In this document: positions 36,682 to 44,732 of the stretch, in pieces
Layout of the letters: each line of letters begins with the position of its first letter
Position numbering within the stretch: the first letter of the stretch is position 1
Source of the DNA: Edaphobacter lichenicola
GTDB lineage: Bacteria; Acidobacteriota; Terriglobia; Terriglobales; Acidobacteriaceae
Assembly (NCBI RefSeq): GCF_025264645.1
Contig: NZ_CP073696.1
Location: 2,356,001-2,420,000 of the forward strand
DNA length: 64,000 nucleotides
Direction of reading: 5' to 3'
Notes under the pieces: model-generated
Told to the model about the DNA's origin: nothing
Databases searched by the model: none
Seen by the model: only the letters and a program-made list of their open reading frames with translations
Made by a program: the position numbers and the translations under genes

Positions 36682-38178
36682 ATGATGGGTTTTATGAGTA
36701 TTTGCAAGCGAATCAAGGTTGCGGCCAAAGGCGCTCTGTCGGGTGAGAGCCTCCGGGCCAAAGCAACGCGTGGCGGGGCGTGGTTGGGAAGTGGGAGCTT
36801 TGCGGAACAGGTGAGCCGATTTGCGCGAAACATGCTGCTGACCAGGCTACTTGCTCCAGGTGCTTTTGGAGCCATGGCGATTGTATTGTCTTCGTCTTCC
36901 CTCGTCGCCTCTTTCTCCGACGTCGGACTGTGGCCGGCAGTCATCCGAAACCCGCGTGGAGGTGACGACTCATACCTAAATGCTGCGTGGTGGATGGGGC
37001 TAGGACGGGCGATTGGCATCTATTCCTTGATCTTTACGGCAGCCCCCTGGATCGCACGGTTCTATGAAATCCCAGACCTGTCCATGTTGCTCCGAGTGGC
37101 TTTATTGAGCATCCTGCTCGACGGACTGATAAGTCCACGTTCCAAACTCGCACAAAAGGATATGAAGTTTGGGCGCTGGGCATTTATCAGCAATGGAGGC
37201 GGAATCTGCGGTGTCGTTCTAACGATAGTTCTTAGTTTCGTCCTTCGAGATGTAAGAGCTCTCGCAATTGGCTACTGCAGCGAAAATGCTTTTAGATGTA
37301 TCTTCTCTTATATCCTTTTCCCAGGATTACCGTCTCTAAAGTTGGATACGGATGCTATCCGCGATCTCCTCAAGTTTTCAAGAGGAATGATTGGCCTATC
37401 CTTTTTGAATCTTATCTTTGCTCGTGCAGACATCTTCGTATTAGGAAAGCTATATTCTCCTGCCGCACTAGGGATTTATACGATGGCTGTTTACTTAGTT
37501 CAGACACCATCAAGCTTCCTAATAAACATACTTGGAACAACTCTACTGCCAGCTTTTTCGCACGTTCGAGAAGACAAGGAGCGCGGAAACCGTATCCTAT
37601 CGGAGGTATCATCCTGGCTTATATTGCTCGGTCTCCCTGCCGTCGTGATGATCTGGCAGTGTGGACCCTCCCTGCTGACGATCACTTACGGGGCTCGTTA
37701 TGCTGCTGCCTCTGGAGCACTTGTCGTTGCTGCCGGTGTCACACTCCTGAATACGCTCAACTCTTTGGTAACTAGCCTGTTTTACGCTGCAGGACGTCCT
37801 GCATTACATCGTCGCGCTGTCGCAGCTTCTGCGGTTATTATGATCATCGCAATCTATCCCGCTTGTAAGTATTTGGGTTTGGTGGGTGGTCAAGCAGCCG
37901 CTCTACTCGCGATCATCGTTAGCTACCTTCTTCAACTCGATCGCGCACGCGAAATCACGGGTTTGACGATTATTAGGTACGGCAAGGTAATTTTGCCGGC
38001 AGCAATGGTGTCTGTTGGCAGCCTCGTTGCCATATTCGCCGTGCGCGCCCTTGGGCTTGCAATAAAACCGGCAGAGGACGTGGCAATTTGTGTGGCCGCT
38101 TGCGTAATTGCGTATGTGTTTTATGTTCCGATGCTTATGCGGCTAGAGAAATCGCGTAACGTGAAGGCACCAGTCTGA
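36682..38178 (+). CDS. Lipopolysaccharide/oligosaccharide flippase (Wzx, MOP superfamily)
   Basis: This is a 498-residue integral membrane protein with about 12-14 hydrophobic helices. The start region ATRGGAWLGSGSFAEQVSRFARNMLLTRLLAPGAFGAMAIVLS is typical of the PST/Wzx group. It should flip the undecaprenyl-linked repeat unit to the periplasm for the polymerase coded just upstream. AGAGGATC before the ATG is a good ribosome site. With the polymerase, Wzz-like protein and Wza-like protein it completes a Wzx/Wzy-dependent pathway. Confidence 0.85.
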   Translation: MMGFMSICKRIKVAAKGALSGESLRAKATRGGAWLGSGSFAEQVSRFARNMLLTRLLAPGAFGAMAIVLSSSSLVASFSDVGLWPAVIRNPRGGDDSYLNAAWWMGLGRAIGIYSLIFTAAPWIARFYEIPDLSMLLRVALLSILLDGLISPRSKLAQKDMKFGRWAFISNGGGICGVVLTIVLSFVLRDVRALAIGYCSENAFRCIFSYILFPGLPSLKLDTDAIRDLLKFSRGMIGLSFLNLIFARADIFVLGKLYSPAALGIYTMAVYLVQTPSSFLINILGTTLLPAFSHVREDKERGNRILSEVSSWLILLGLPAVVMIWQCGPSLLTITYGARYAAASGALVVAAGVTLLNTLNSLVTSLFYAAGRPALHRRAVAASAVIMIIAIYPACKYLGLVGGQAAALLAIIVSYLLQLDRAREITGLTIIRYGKVILPAAMVSVGSLVAIFAVRALGLAIKPAEDVAICVAACVIAYVFYVPMLMRLEKSRNVKAPV

Positions 38179-38223
38179 CCATCTCGACACCACAATCAAC
38201 AACGCAAGTTCAATTTTAGGTTT

Positions 38224-38958
38224 GTGGATATAAGATTAGCTATGGCCATCCTCAGCAGAAAACCGGGAACTCACCATGAAGATCCGCTATCGTTTTTCGC
38301 TAGGGCCGCAACATATATATATAGCAAATGGATAAGTGGAACCTACCCTTTTTTGTCACTTGGAGCTAACTTATCCGTCCATTATCCTTGCGTAATAAGC
38401 CGGCAAACAGCGAATAACATCAAAATAGGAAATTCAGTCATCATTCGCAAAGATAGTTGGCTGAACATCATTTCCGAGGACACCAGCAACCTAACTTTGA
38501 ACATTGAAGACAATTGCTCTTTGGGTCTTCGAACGACGATATCGGCGAAAAACTCAATTCATTTGGCGTCCGGAGTCATAATAGCTGCTTCGGTGCTCAT
38601 TCAAGATCACAACCACGCTTACGAAGATGTTGACACACCCATTAGAGAACAAGGCGTAACCGCAGGCGGCCACATCCGAATTGAGGAAGGCTGCTGGATC
38701 GGACAAGGCGCAGCAATCATATGCGGTAAGGGCGAACTAGTTATCGGTCGCAACAGTGTAGTTGGTGCGAACTCGGTAGTAACGAAGAGTTATCCCCCTT
38801 ACTCTGTAATTGCAGGTAACCCCGCCAGACTGATAAAGCAATACGACCCGATCACAAGAATCTGGATCAAGGTATCTGAGCGATCAACCGAGCACTGCGT
38901 AGGAACGAAGCACAAAGATGACTTGGCGCCAGTCTTTTCTGCTACACATTTCTCATAA
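38224..38958 (+). CDS. Hexapeptide-repeat O-acetyltransferase (WcaF/WbbJ-like)
   Basis: This is a protein of about 244 residues. The left-handed beta-helix repeats run from [17 protein letters not shown] to the classical end [31 protein letters not shown]. The xenobiotic-acetyltransferase signature appears in [14 protein letters not shown] and [13 protein letters not shown]. It would O-acetylate a sugar of the polymer using acetyl-CoA. GTG 38224 has TTAGG upstream; ATG 38242 is an alternative start. Confidence 0.8.
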   Translation: MDIRLAMAILSRKPGTHHEDPLSFFARAATYIYSKWISGTYPFLSLGANLSVHYPCVISRQTANNIKIGNSVIIRKDSWLNIISEDTSNLTLNIEDNCSLGLRTTISAKNSIHLASGVIIAASVLIQDHNHAYEDVDTPIREQGVTAGGHIRIEEGCWIGQGAAIICGKGELVIGRNSVVGANSVVTKSYPPYSVIAGNPARLIKQYDPITRIWIKVSERSTEHCVGTKHKDDLAPVFSATHFS

Positions 38959-39017
38959 GAACTACTCTCACGAGACCGTTCACGCAGCCAGTCAACCTGA
39001 TCAAAGGAAACATCACG

Positions 39018-39854
39018 GTGCAAACACAACGCCCAATCTCAGCAATTACGGAAGAAGCTCGATACTTTGAGGTTCCTGACGCTCATCTTTACACCGTATT
39101 GCACAAACCGACCAATCCAGTGGCACGTGCTCTTCTTGTGGGACCATTCGCTTCAGAACGAGTCTCTTCGTACTATCCTTGGGTCCGGTGGGCTCGTTAT
39201 CTCGCGGAGAGACAGGTAGAGGTCCTCCGGTACGATTATCGCGGCATCGGAGAAAGCACCGGTGTTTTTGAAGAGATGAGCTTCGATAAGTGGAGCGAAG
39301 ACCTCCAACTGCTGCTCAATTGGTTCATGAGTCGAACTCCCAAGCTTCCTCTTTTGTTACATGGACTCGAACTTGGCGCCATCCTTGCCGGTAGGAATTT
39401 TCATGAAGGGGCTGGTGATGCGCTCTTGATGTGGTCACCGCCTGCTACTGCAAACGAGGCCCTGCGATCAACTCTCCTCCAGTGGGCGGGATTCAAGCAA
39501 ATGCTGGACTCACCCGAAAATCGAACGCCCGCTAGTGAATATATTAAACAGCTGCAACAGGGCGCCCTTATGGACGTTCAAGGATATCAATGGCCGGGTA
39601 AACTCTGGTGTGATTCCGTTGGGTTTGAACTGCCTTCTGCTCTCAGCGACGAAGCCCGAGCTAAATCGATTTACAAGAGACCAGTAAAAAACACCAAATT
39701 AGGCAAAGATGCCTCCCCGTTAGTCAAACCATTTAGGGGCTATGTTGAGGTAAAAGATTTTAGTGAACTGTATTCGGAAAATTTTGATTGGGTTAGCGGA
39801 GCCTTGGCACTCGCAACTGGAGAGATGAATGAAGCTATCAATCGAGAACCGTGA
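39018..39854 (+). CDS. Alpha/beta-hydrolase-fold protein, exosortase-A-associated type 2
   Basis: This is a 278-residue protein with an alpha/beta-hydrolase core: oxyanion strand ARALLVGPFASERV, then VLRYDYRGIGEST. The nucleophile elbow is HGLELGAILAG, so Glu118 sits where Ser is normally found. It matches the plan of the hydrolase 2 group found in PEP-CTERM/XrtA loci, where this position is often not Ser. It may therefore bind or transfer acyl groups rather than act as an ordinary esterase. It overlaps the next, related gene by 26 nt and precedes an acyl carrier protein, suggesting a three-gene acyl unit. Confidence 0.7.
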   Translation: MQTQRPISAITEEARYFEVPDAHLYTVLHKPTNPVARALLVGPFASERVSSYYPWVRWARYLAERQVEVLRYDYRGIGESTGVFEEMSFDKWSEDLQLLLNWFMSRTPKLPLLLHGLELGAILAGRNFHEGAGDALLMWSPPATANEALRSTLLQWAGFKQMLDSPENRTPASEYIKQLQQGALMDVQGYQWPGKLWCDSVGFELPSALSDEARAKSIYKRPVKNTKLGKDASPLVKPFRGYVEVKDFSELYSENFDWVSGALALATGEMNEAINREP

Positions 39855-40797
39855 ACTATTCGCCTTGGATACCAATGACGGGATTGTCATTGGTACCTAC
39901 CATAAAGCTTACGACGAAAAATCTATTTCAAACTCTACCTCACTTGAAGAGAAGCGTCTCGGAGTTTTATTTCTCAACTCGTTAACTCCGACGAGGTCTG
40001 CGACTGGTGATTCGGCTGTTTATTGGGCCGACGCTTTAGCCGAATCTGGATATCCTTCCCTGCGTATCGATCTGGCAGGTCTGGGCGACTCAACCGGTAA
40101 TCCCCCAGCCGACTTGCTCGGCTTTATTAACACTGGAGGCTATGCCTCTCTTGTCTCAACCAAAGTCTCCCAACTCATGGAGCGGTTTAGTCTATCCGGC
40201 TTTATCATCGTTGGCCTTTGCGCAGGTGCTGTGTCTGCGCTTTATACTGCTGCAGCCTGCAAAGACTGTAAGGGCGTCATCTTGATGGATCCGTACTTCC
40301 ATCTGCCACTAGCAAATAAGACCGGCTTATGGGCGAAGGTGATTCGTCGCCTCTCTCGGACCTCAATCGGCGTATGGGGATCCAACACTTATGACCGACT
40401 TAGGGCGTTCCGAGCACAACTTCCCGGAACTCCACCACCCTCAAACGCAAACTTTCCTTTACTAAACTGCTGGAAGAGTGTTGCCTCTGGGGGCACTCCA
40501 ATACTCATTTTGAAAGCACAGCACACGAAGATGAAAATTGGAGATTTTGACTACCTAAGCTACATCTTCGAATTGGCGGGCCAACAGAATGAGGTTGTGG
40601 TAGAAGTAATTGACGACACAGGCCATAGCTTTGCGAACCGTGTTGGCCGTTTAGCCGTGCGACAGACTATTGAGAGGTGGCTGAATAGTTATTTTCCACT
40701 CAAGACCCGCAAGGATGTCATCTGGGATGTCATCAGTTCCGAACTCAGTGTCGAAGCAACAAACTATCCCCTGGTGGGAACTCGCGCACAGAACTAA
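39829..40797 (+). CDS. Alpha/beta-hydrolase-fold protein, exosortase-A-associated type 1 (Cys nucleophile)
   Basis: This is a 322-residue alpha/beta-hydrolase. LRIDLAGLGDSTG follows the oxyanion strand GVLFLNSLTPTR. The nucleophile elbow is IVGLCAGAVSALY, placing Cys131 in the catalytic position. The His is probably in DDTGHSF near the end. A GLC-type elbow is what I recall for the hydrolase 1 group of exosortase-A loci. Cys favours acyl transfer over hydrolysis, which fits the acyl carrier protein coded 33 bp downstream. Confidence 0.72.
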   Translation: MKLSIENRELFALDTNDGIVIGTYHKAYDEKSISNSTSLEEKRLGVLFLNSLTPTRSATGDSAVYWADALAESGYPSLRIDLAGLGDSTGNPPADLLGFINTGGYASLVSTKVSQLMERFSLSGFIIVGLCAGAVSALYTAAACKDCKGVILMDPYFHLPLANKTGLWAKVIRRLSRTSIGVWGSNTYDRLRAFRAQLPGTPPPSNANFPLLNCWKSVASGGTPILILKAQHTKMKIGDFDYLSYIFELAGQQNEVVVEVIDDTGHSFANRVGRLAVRQTIERWLNSYFPLKTRKDVIWDVISSELSVEATNYPLVGTRAQN

Positions 40798-40830
40798 ACA
40801 CTATCTTGAAAGTGAGAAAAACAGCGAATT

Positions 40831-41076
40831 ATGGATATCCGCTCCGAAATCATAACTCAATTCAAACAGGTTGCAGATGAACAAGGAATGCAATTGGCAT
40901 CTCTTACCGATCATCTGACTCTGCTGGATGCTGGCCTCGATTCGCTTTGCTTTGCCATGATCGTTGCAAAACTGGAAGTAAAGCTCGGTGTGGACCCCTT
41001 CAGCGCCTCCGAAGACGCTGTTTTTCCAGTTACCTTCGGCGAGTTCGTTCATTTCTACGAAAGCGCTGCCAAATAA
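40831..41076 (+). CDS. Acyl carrier protein
   Basis: This is an 81-residue four-helix carrier protein. The phosphopantetheine site is DAGLDSLCFAMI, with Ser38. Size and acidic character fit the family. It follows two hydrolase-fold genes and lies upstream of two AMP-forming ligases, and an FkbH-like loading enzyme is coded at 28070. It could carry a glyceryl or other acyl group for decorating the polymer, or serve the 41.7-50.5 kb pathway. It is not the housekeeping acpP, because no fab genes are near. Confidence 0.88.
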   Translation: MDIRSEIITQFKQVADEQGMQLASLTDHLTLLDAGLDSLCFAMIVAKLEVKLGVDPFSASEDAVFPVTFGEFVHFYESAAK

Positions 41077-41304
41077 TAAAACCTCCGTTCGCAGCTACAG
41101 CCGCCGTCAATGAGCGCAGCCTCCGAACGGTTGGAAAGCAGGTTTTGCCGCTTTCCAGCTCCTCAGATTTTGACCTGGCCCGCATACCACACTTAACCAA
41201 TCGTTTGATGGGTCAGTACATACTCCTAACCTACCCATATTGCTATATCGCTGACCGGCGTCCTTTTCGCCATCTTTCGATGATGAAAGATCGCTAGAAA
41301 AGGT

Positions 41305-41732
41305 GGGGAATTTAGTTATTAACTGTGTGCAAGACCATGCAAACCCATGAAAACGGGAAACCCTTCCAAGCCATCGTTTAATAGCAATTCCCTCAGAAAT
41401 CAGCGATGAAGCCCCTTCTGCCTAATCGCTGCACTTTGGCCATCATCGTGCTAACTACAGTTCACATAGAGTCTCAATGCGTTCCGAGGTCCGGGCCGCA
41501 GCGAAAGTGAGAATAGTGGCCCACAGGGCGGAGCTACGTCTCCATTTCAAGACAACGCTTATGAAAACTGATTCGAACGGTGTACGTGCTGACTAGACTG
41601 CACAGTTTTCAAACGGTATCACCAGTATTCCATCCCACCAAGCCCCTCTTCATCGCTTACAGCGGATAAGGCTCAACCTTAACAGGGTCTACACTCCGGT
41701 GTCGGATCTTTAACCACAAGGAAAGGTGAATT
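41305..41732 (+). promoter_or_regulatory. Sigma-54 type promoter C with upstream repeat and leader box
   Basis: TGGCCATCATCGTGCT (41437-41452) differs from promoter B by one base and keeps 10 nt between GG and GC. TGCAAGACCATGCAA (41328-41342) lies 109 bp upstream. The leader box CCCACAGGGCGGAGCTACGT (41520-41539) is a diverged form of the A and B boxes. The gap 41077-41304 contains only two stem-loops (CCGTTCG/CGAACGG at 41085-41130 and GGAAAGC/GCTTTCC at 41133-41156), perhaps the end of the previous operon. Confidence 0.65.
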
Positions 41733-42410
41733 ATGAACACGACGTTAGTCATGCCGCAGCAATCGCAAAACCCCACAACCGACGCCGCAATCAAAAGCAC
41801 TGTCAACAGCATGATCGACGAGCTAATTACGGCCTTGCCTGACCCGAAAAAACTAACGGCTGAGAAGCGACGTGGAATCATAGCCCGATATACGGGAGTG
41901 CTTGAGGGCAACTTCATCTACTGGATGACCGCAACTCTGCTCTCCGTCCAATCACAAGAGGCCCGCCCCATCCTGCTGGACAATCTAAACGAAGAAATTC
42001 GCGATGCTCATCCAGCCATGTTGCGAAGATTTGCCATTGCTGCCCACGCTTTCCCTACTGATACGGACTCGCTCGCGGTAACTCAAGACCTGTCAAACGT
42101 TCGCGTGTTTTTAGGTCGACTCTCAAGCGTTCAGTCGCTCGCCACCATGGCCTTCTTTGAAGGGTTTATCCAGAGATTTATGGGCTACTTTGCAGATCTC
42201 GCCACTGCACAAGGTTCTCTGGATATGGAGTACACCGATGTGCATGGCGTCTGTGACATTGCTCACACCGACGGGCTCTTCCAGGCACTTTCGATTGAAA
42301 TGGCTCTCAATCCTCTTGAGCCGGAGACAGATGTCCTTGAAGGTGTCTACCTTCTTCGCAGGTTACTTGAAACGATCATCTTCAATCGCGCTGAGCCCGC
42401 CGCAGCCTAA
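41733..42410 (+). CDS. Haem-oxygenase-like di-iron / iron-containing redox enzyme (HDO superfamily)
   Basis: This is a 225-residue all-helical protein. Likely metal ligands sit on several helices in the HDO order: Glu58 (TGVLEGNF), the NLNEEIRDAHPAMLRRF helix with His93, Glu143 (AFFEGFIQRF) and His171/Asp175/His178 (YTDVHGVCDIAH). Relatives such as UndA, BesC and SznF use a di-iron site and O2 to oxidise or fragment fatty acids or amino acids. Here the neighbours are acyl ligases, PLP enzymes and homoserine acyltransferase, so the substrate may be an acyl or amino-acid derivative. It is first in the operon after promoter C, with a strong AAGGAAAGGTGA ribosome site. Confidence 0.7.
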   Translation: MNTTLVMPQQSQNPTTDAAIKSTVNSMIDELITALPDPKKLTAEKRRGIIARYTGVLEGNFIYWMTATLLSVQSQEARPILLDNLNEEIRDAHPAMLRRFAIAAHAFPTDTDSLAVTQDLSNVRVFLGRLSSVQSLATMAFFEGFIQRFMGYFADLATAQGSLDMEYTDVHGVCDIAHTDGLFQALSIEMALNPLEPETDVLEGVYLLRRLLETIIFNRAEPAAA

Positions 42411-42604
42411 CCACAAGGCAACGGGGTGCGGCGATATTCGTAACATCTGGTGGTCGGAACTCAATCTGGTGGCTTATTTTCGAAGAGCTTAGCCACACAC
42501 CTCCAACATCATAAAACTCCTTCCTGCAAGATTTACTCACTCGTGTGGTCCATACCAGGGCCACCAATTCTCTTCCCCGCCACTTTCGTAAGTTCGCGAA
42601 ATCT

Positions 42605-44005
42605 ATGACGATGCGACAAACTAAATGGAAATCACTACGAAGTGCATTGAGCACAGCCGGAAATCTTTCTGGGCGGGCTGTATTTGGCGCAGAGGCAAGT
42701 ATCGCTCTAACCGATCTCATTGCAGGGTCAGCCCTGTACGGTCGGGGCGATGAGCTCTCAGGACGATCTGTACTCGTGACCACAACGAGCCAGTTCACTA
42801 CGGCGTCGGCGCTCATGGAACTCGACGGCGTCGCGCGGCGAATTGTTCTTTGCACACCTGATTTGCCAGTGGAACATCTGCCTTACATCATCGAGTCAGC
42901 TAACGTTGATGCGGTTGTATCTGATCGCACAATACTTGGGTTAGACATCCGCCGCCCCCTCTGCTTCTGTCCGACGAGCCCAAAGCTGGTGGCCGGAAAT
43001 TACGACCGAAAAGTAGAACACCAAACCGAATGGATTCTTCTAACCTCGGGCACGACAGGGCTGCCGAAGTTGGTAGTACACAACTTAGCAAGCCTCGCCG
43101 GCGCAATCAAAGAGACCGCCTCTCGAGCGGGACAAGTAGTTTGGAGCACCTTCTACGACATTCGACGTTATGGTGGTCTGCAGATATTCCTTCGTGCCGC
43201 CCTTACCGGAACGTCGCTGATCCTCTCAGACGCAAAGGAGTCTACTGCGGATTTTCTCGCTCGAGCCGCCTCGCACGGAGTCACCCATATCTCCGGCACA
43301 CCTTCCCAGTGGCGTCGTGCACTGATGAGCCCCTCAGCTCGCCTTATCCAACCAGAATATGTCCGTCTGTCAGGAGAGATCGCTGATCAAGCGATACTCA
43401 ATAATCTCAAAGCCTTCTACCCTCAAGCTAGAATCGCCCACGCTTTCGCTTCGACAGAGGCAGGTGTAGCCTTCGAGGTAAACGATGGAGTCGCAGGTTT
43501 TCCAGCAAGCGCGGTCGAACAGACTCCTGATGTCGAAATGAGAGTAGATACCGGAACGCTGCAGATACGTTCGACTCGCACAGCAAGCCGCTATCTGGGC
43601 GACCATCCCCCTATTCTCAAAAACAGAGAAGGCTTCGTTGATACGGGTGACTTGGTCGAGTTGCGGGATGATCGTTATTACTTCGTTGGCCGACGGGATG
43701 GAGTCATCAACGTCGGAGGCCTTAAGGTACACCCTGAAGAGATCGAAGCCGTTATCAATCGGCATCCTGAAGTTCAGATGTCGATGGTTCGCACGAAAAA
43801 GAATCCAATTACAGGCTCTCTCGTTGTTGCGGACGTAGTCCTTCGAGAAACGCATGGGCCTGAGCGCGATGTGCGTGCGCTTCAGGGCGATATTCTTTTG
43901 CTCTGTCGTGAAACTCTATCTGCCTACAAAGTCCCTTCAGCAATCAACTTCATTCCCGCTCTGACTGTCGCCGAGTCAGGTAAGCTCGTGCGGCGCGATG
44001 CGTAA
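42605..44005 (+). CDS. AMP-forming acyl-CoA/acyl-ACP ligase (ANL superfamily)
   Basis: This is a protein of about 466 residues. The AMP-binding P-loop is LLTSGTTGLPKLV (about 145-157). FASTEAGV and the hinge region GFVDTGDLVELRDDRYYFVGRRDG follow, then VGGLKVHPEEIEAVI. The C-terminal catalytic Lys is probably in SGKLVRRDA, which ends the protein. The N-terminal part before the P-loop is shorter than usual. It should activate a carboxylic acid with ATP and load CoA or the carrier protein at 40831. Its 3' end overlaps the SDR gene. GTG 42545 is an alternative start. Confidence 0.8.
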   Translation: MTMRQTKWKSLRSALSTAGNLSGRAVFGAEASIALTDLIAGSALYGRGDELSGRSVLVTTTSQFTTASALMELDGVARRIVLCTPDLPVEHLPYIIESANVDAVVSDRTILGLDIRRPLCFCPTSPKLVAGNYDRKVEHQTEWILLTSGTTGLPKLVVHNLASLAGAIKETASRAGQVVWSTFYDIRRYGGLQIFLRAALTGTSLILSDAKESTADFLARAASHGVTHISGTPSQWRRALMSPSARLIQPEYVRLSGEIADQAILNNLKAFYPQARIAHAFASTEAGVAFEVNDGVAGFPASAVEQTPDVEMRVDTGTLQIRSTRTASRYLGDHPPILKNREGFVDTGDLVELRDDRYYFVGRRDGVINVGGLKVHPEEIEAVINRHPEVQMSMVRTKKNPITGSLVVADVVLRETHGPERDVRALQGDILLLCRETLSAYKVPSAINFIPALTVAESGKLVRRDA

Positions 44006-44732
44006 TGTAATCGTGACAGGTGGAAGTCGGGGCCTGGGTCTCGGTATCTCTCGAAAGCTAGCGAGCTCAGGATATCGCGTTATAGCTGTCGCTCGTAAGC
44101 AGAACGACGAACTCACTACAGCGATGATGGAAGCCGAAACCGCTGCTACAGAATCCTTTAAGTTTTTTCCCTTTGATCTCGCTAATATCGATGGCATCCC
44201 CGACTTAGTCAAAACTCTGCGCAAGGATTTCGGTCCCATCTACGGATTAGTTAATAACGCTGGGGTGAGCTTCGAAGGTGTGCTCGCAACGATGCCCGTA
44301 TCCCAGATCGAACAGCTTGTGCGTGTGAATACGCTATCGCCCATGGTGCTCACCAAACAAGTAGTACGCTCAATGATGGCGGATGGCCGCGGACGCATTA
44401 TTAACATGTCTTCCGTCACGGCATTCACGGGCTACAGTGGTCTCTCGGCTTACGGGGCAACTAAAGCATCGATTATCGGTTTTTCCCGATCATTAGCACG
44501 TGAGGTCGGTCGCATCGGAATAACTGTAAATTCGGTCGCTCCAGGCTTTATCGAAACCGACATGACACAAGCTCTTACAGAAGAGCAACGTCAGCAGATT
44601 CAACGTCGCAGCGCATTGAAGCGTCTTGCAGATGTCGACGACATAGCAAATGCGGTTGAGTTTCTCCTCAGCGATAAAGCAAAGAACATTACAGGGACGG
44701 TACTCACCGTCGACGCAGGCAATACAGCATGA
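43998..44732 (+). CDS. Short-chain dehydrogenase/reductase (FabG-like)
   Basis: This is a 244-residue classical SDR. The NADP motif is TGGSRGLGLG (about 7-16), NNAG is present, and the catalytic Ser/Tyr/Lys set lies in INMSSVTAFTGYSGLSAYGATK. The end GTVLTVDAGNTA is typical of 3-oxoacyl-ACP reductases. It overlaps ligase genes on both sides (8 and 4 nt), so it is tightly coupled to acyl activation. The likely reaction is reduction of a 3-keto acyl thioester; a free keto or aldehyde substrate is possible. Confidence 0.85.
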   Translation: MRNVIVTGGSRGLGLGISRKLASSGYRVIAVARKQNDELTTAMMEAETAATESFKFFPFDLANIDGIPDLVKTLRKDFGPIYGLVNNAGVSFEGVLATMPVSQIEQLVRVNTLSPMVLTKQVVRSMMADGRGRIINMSSVTAFTGYSGLSAYGATKASIIGFSRSLAREVGRIGITVNSVAPGFIETDMTQALTEEQRQQIQRRSALKRLADVDDIANAVEFLLSDKAKNITGTVLTVDAGNTA

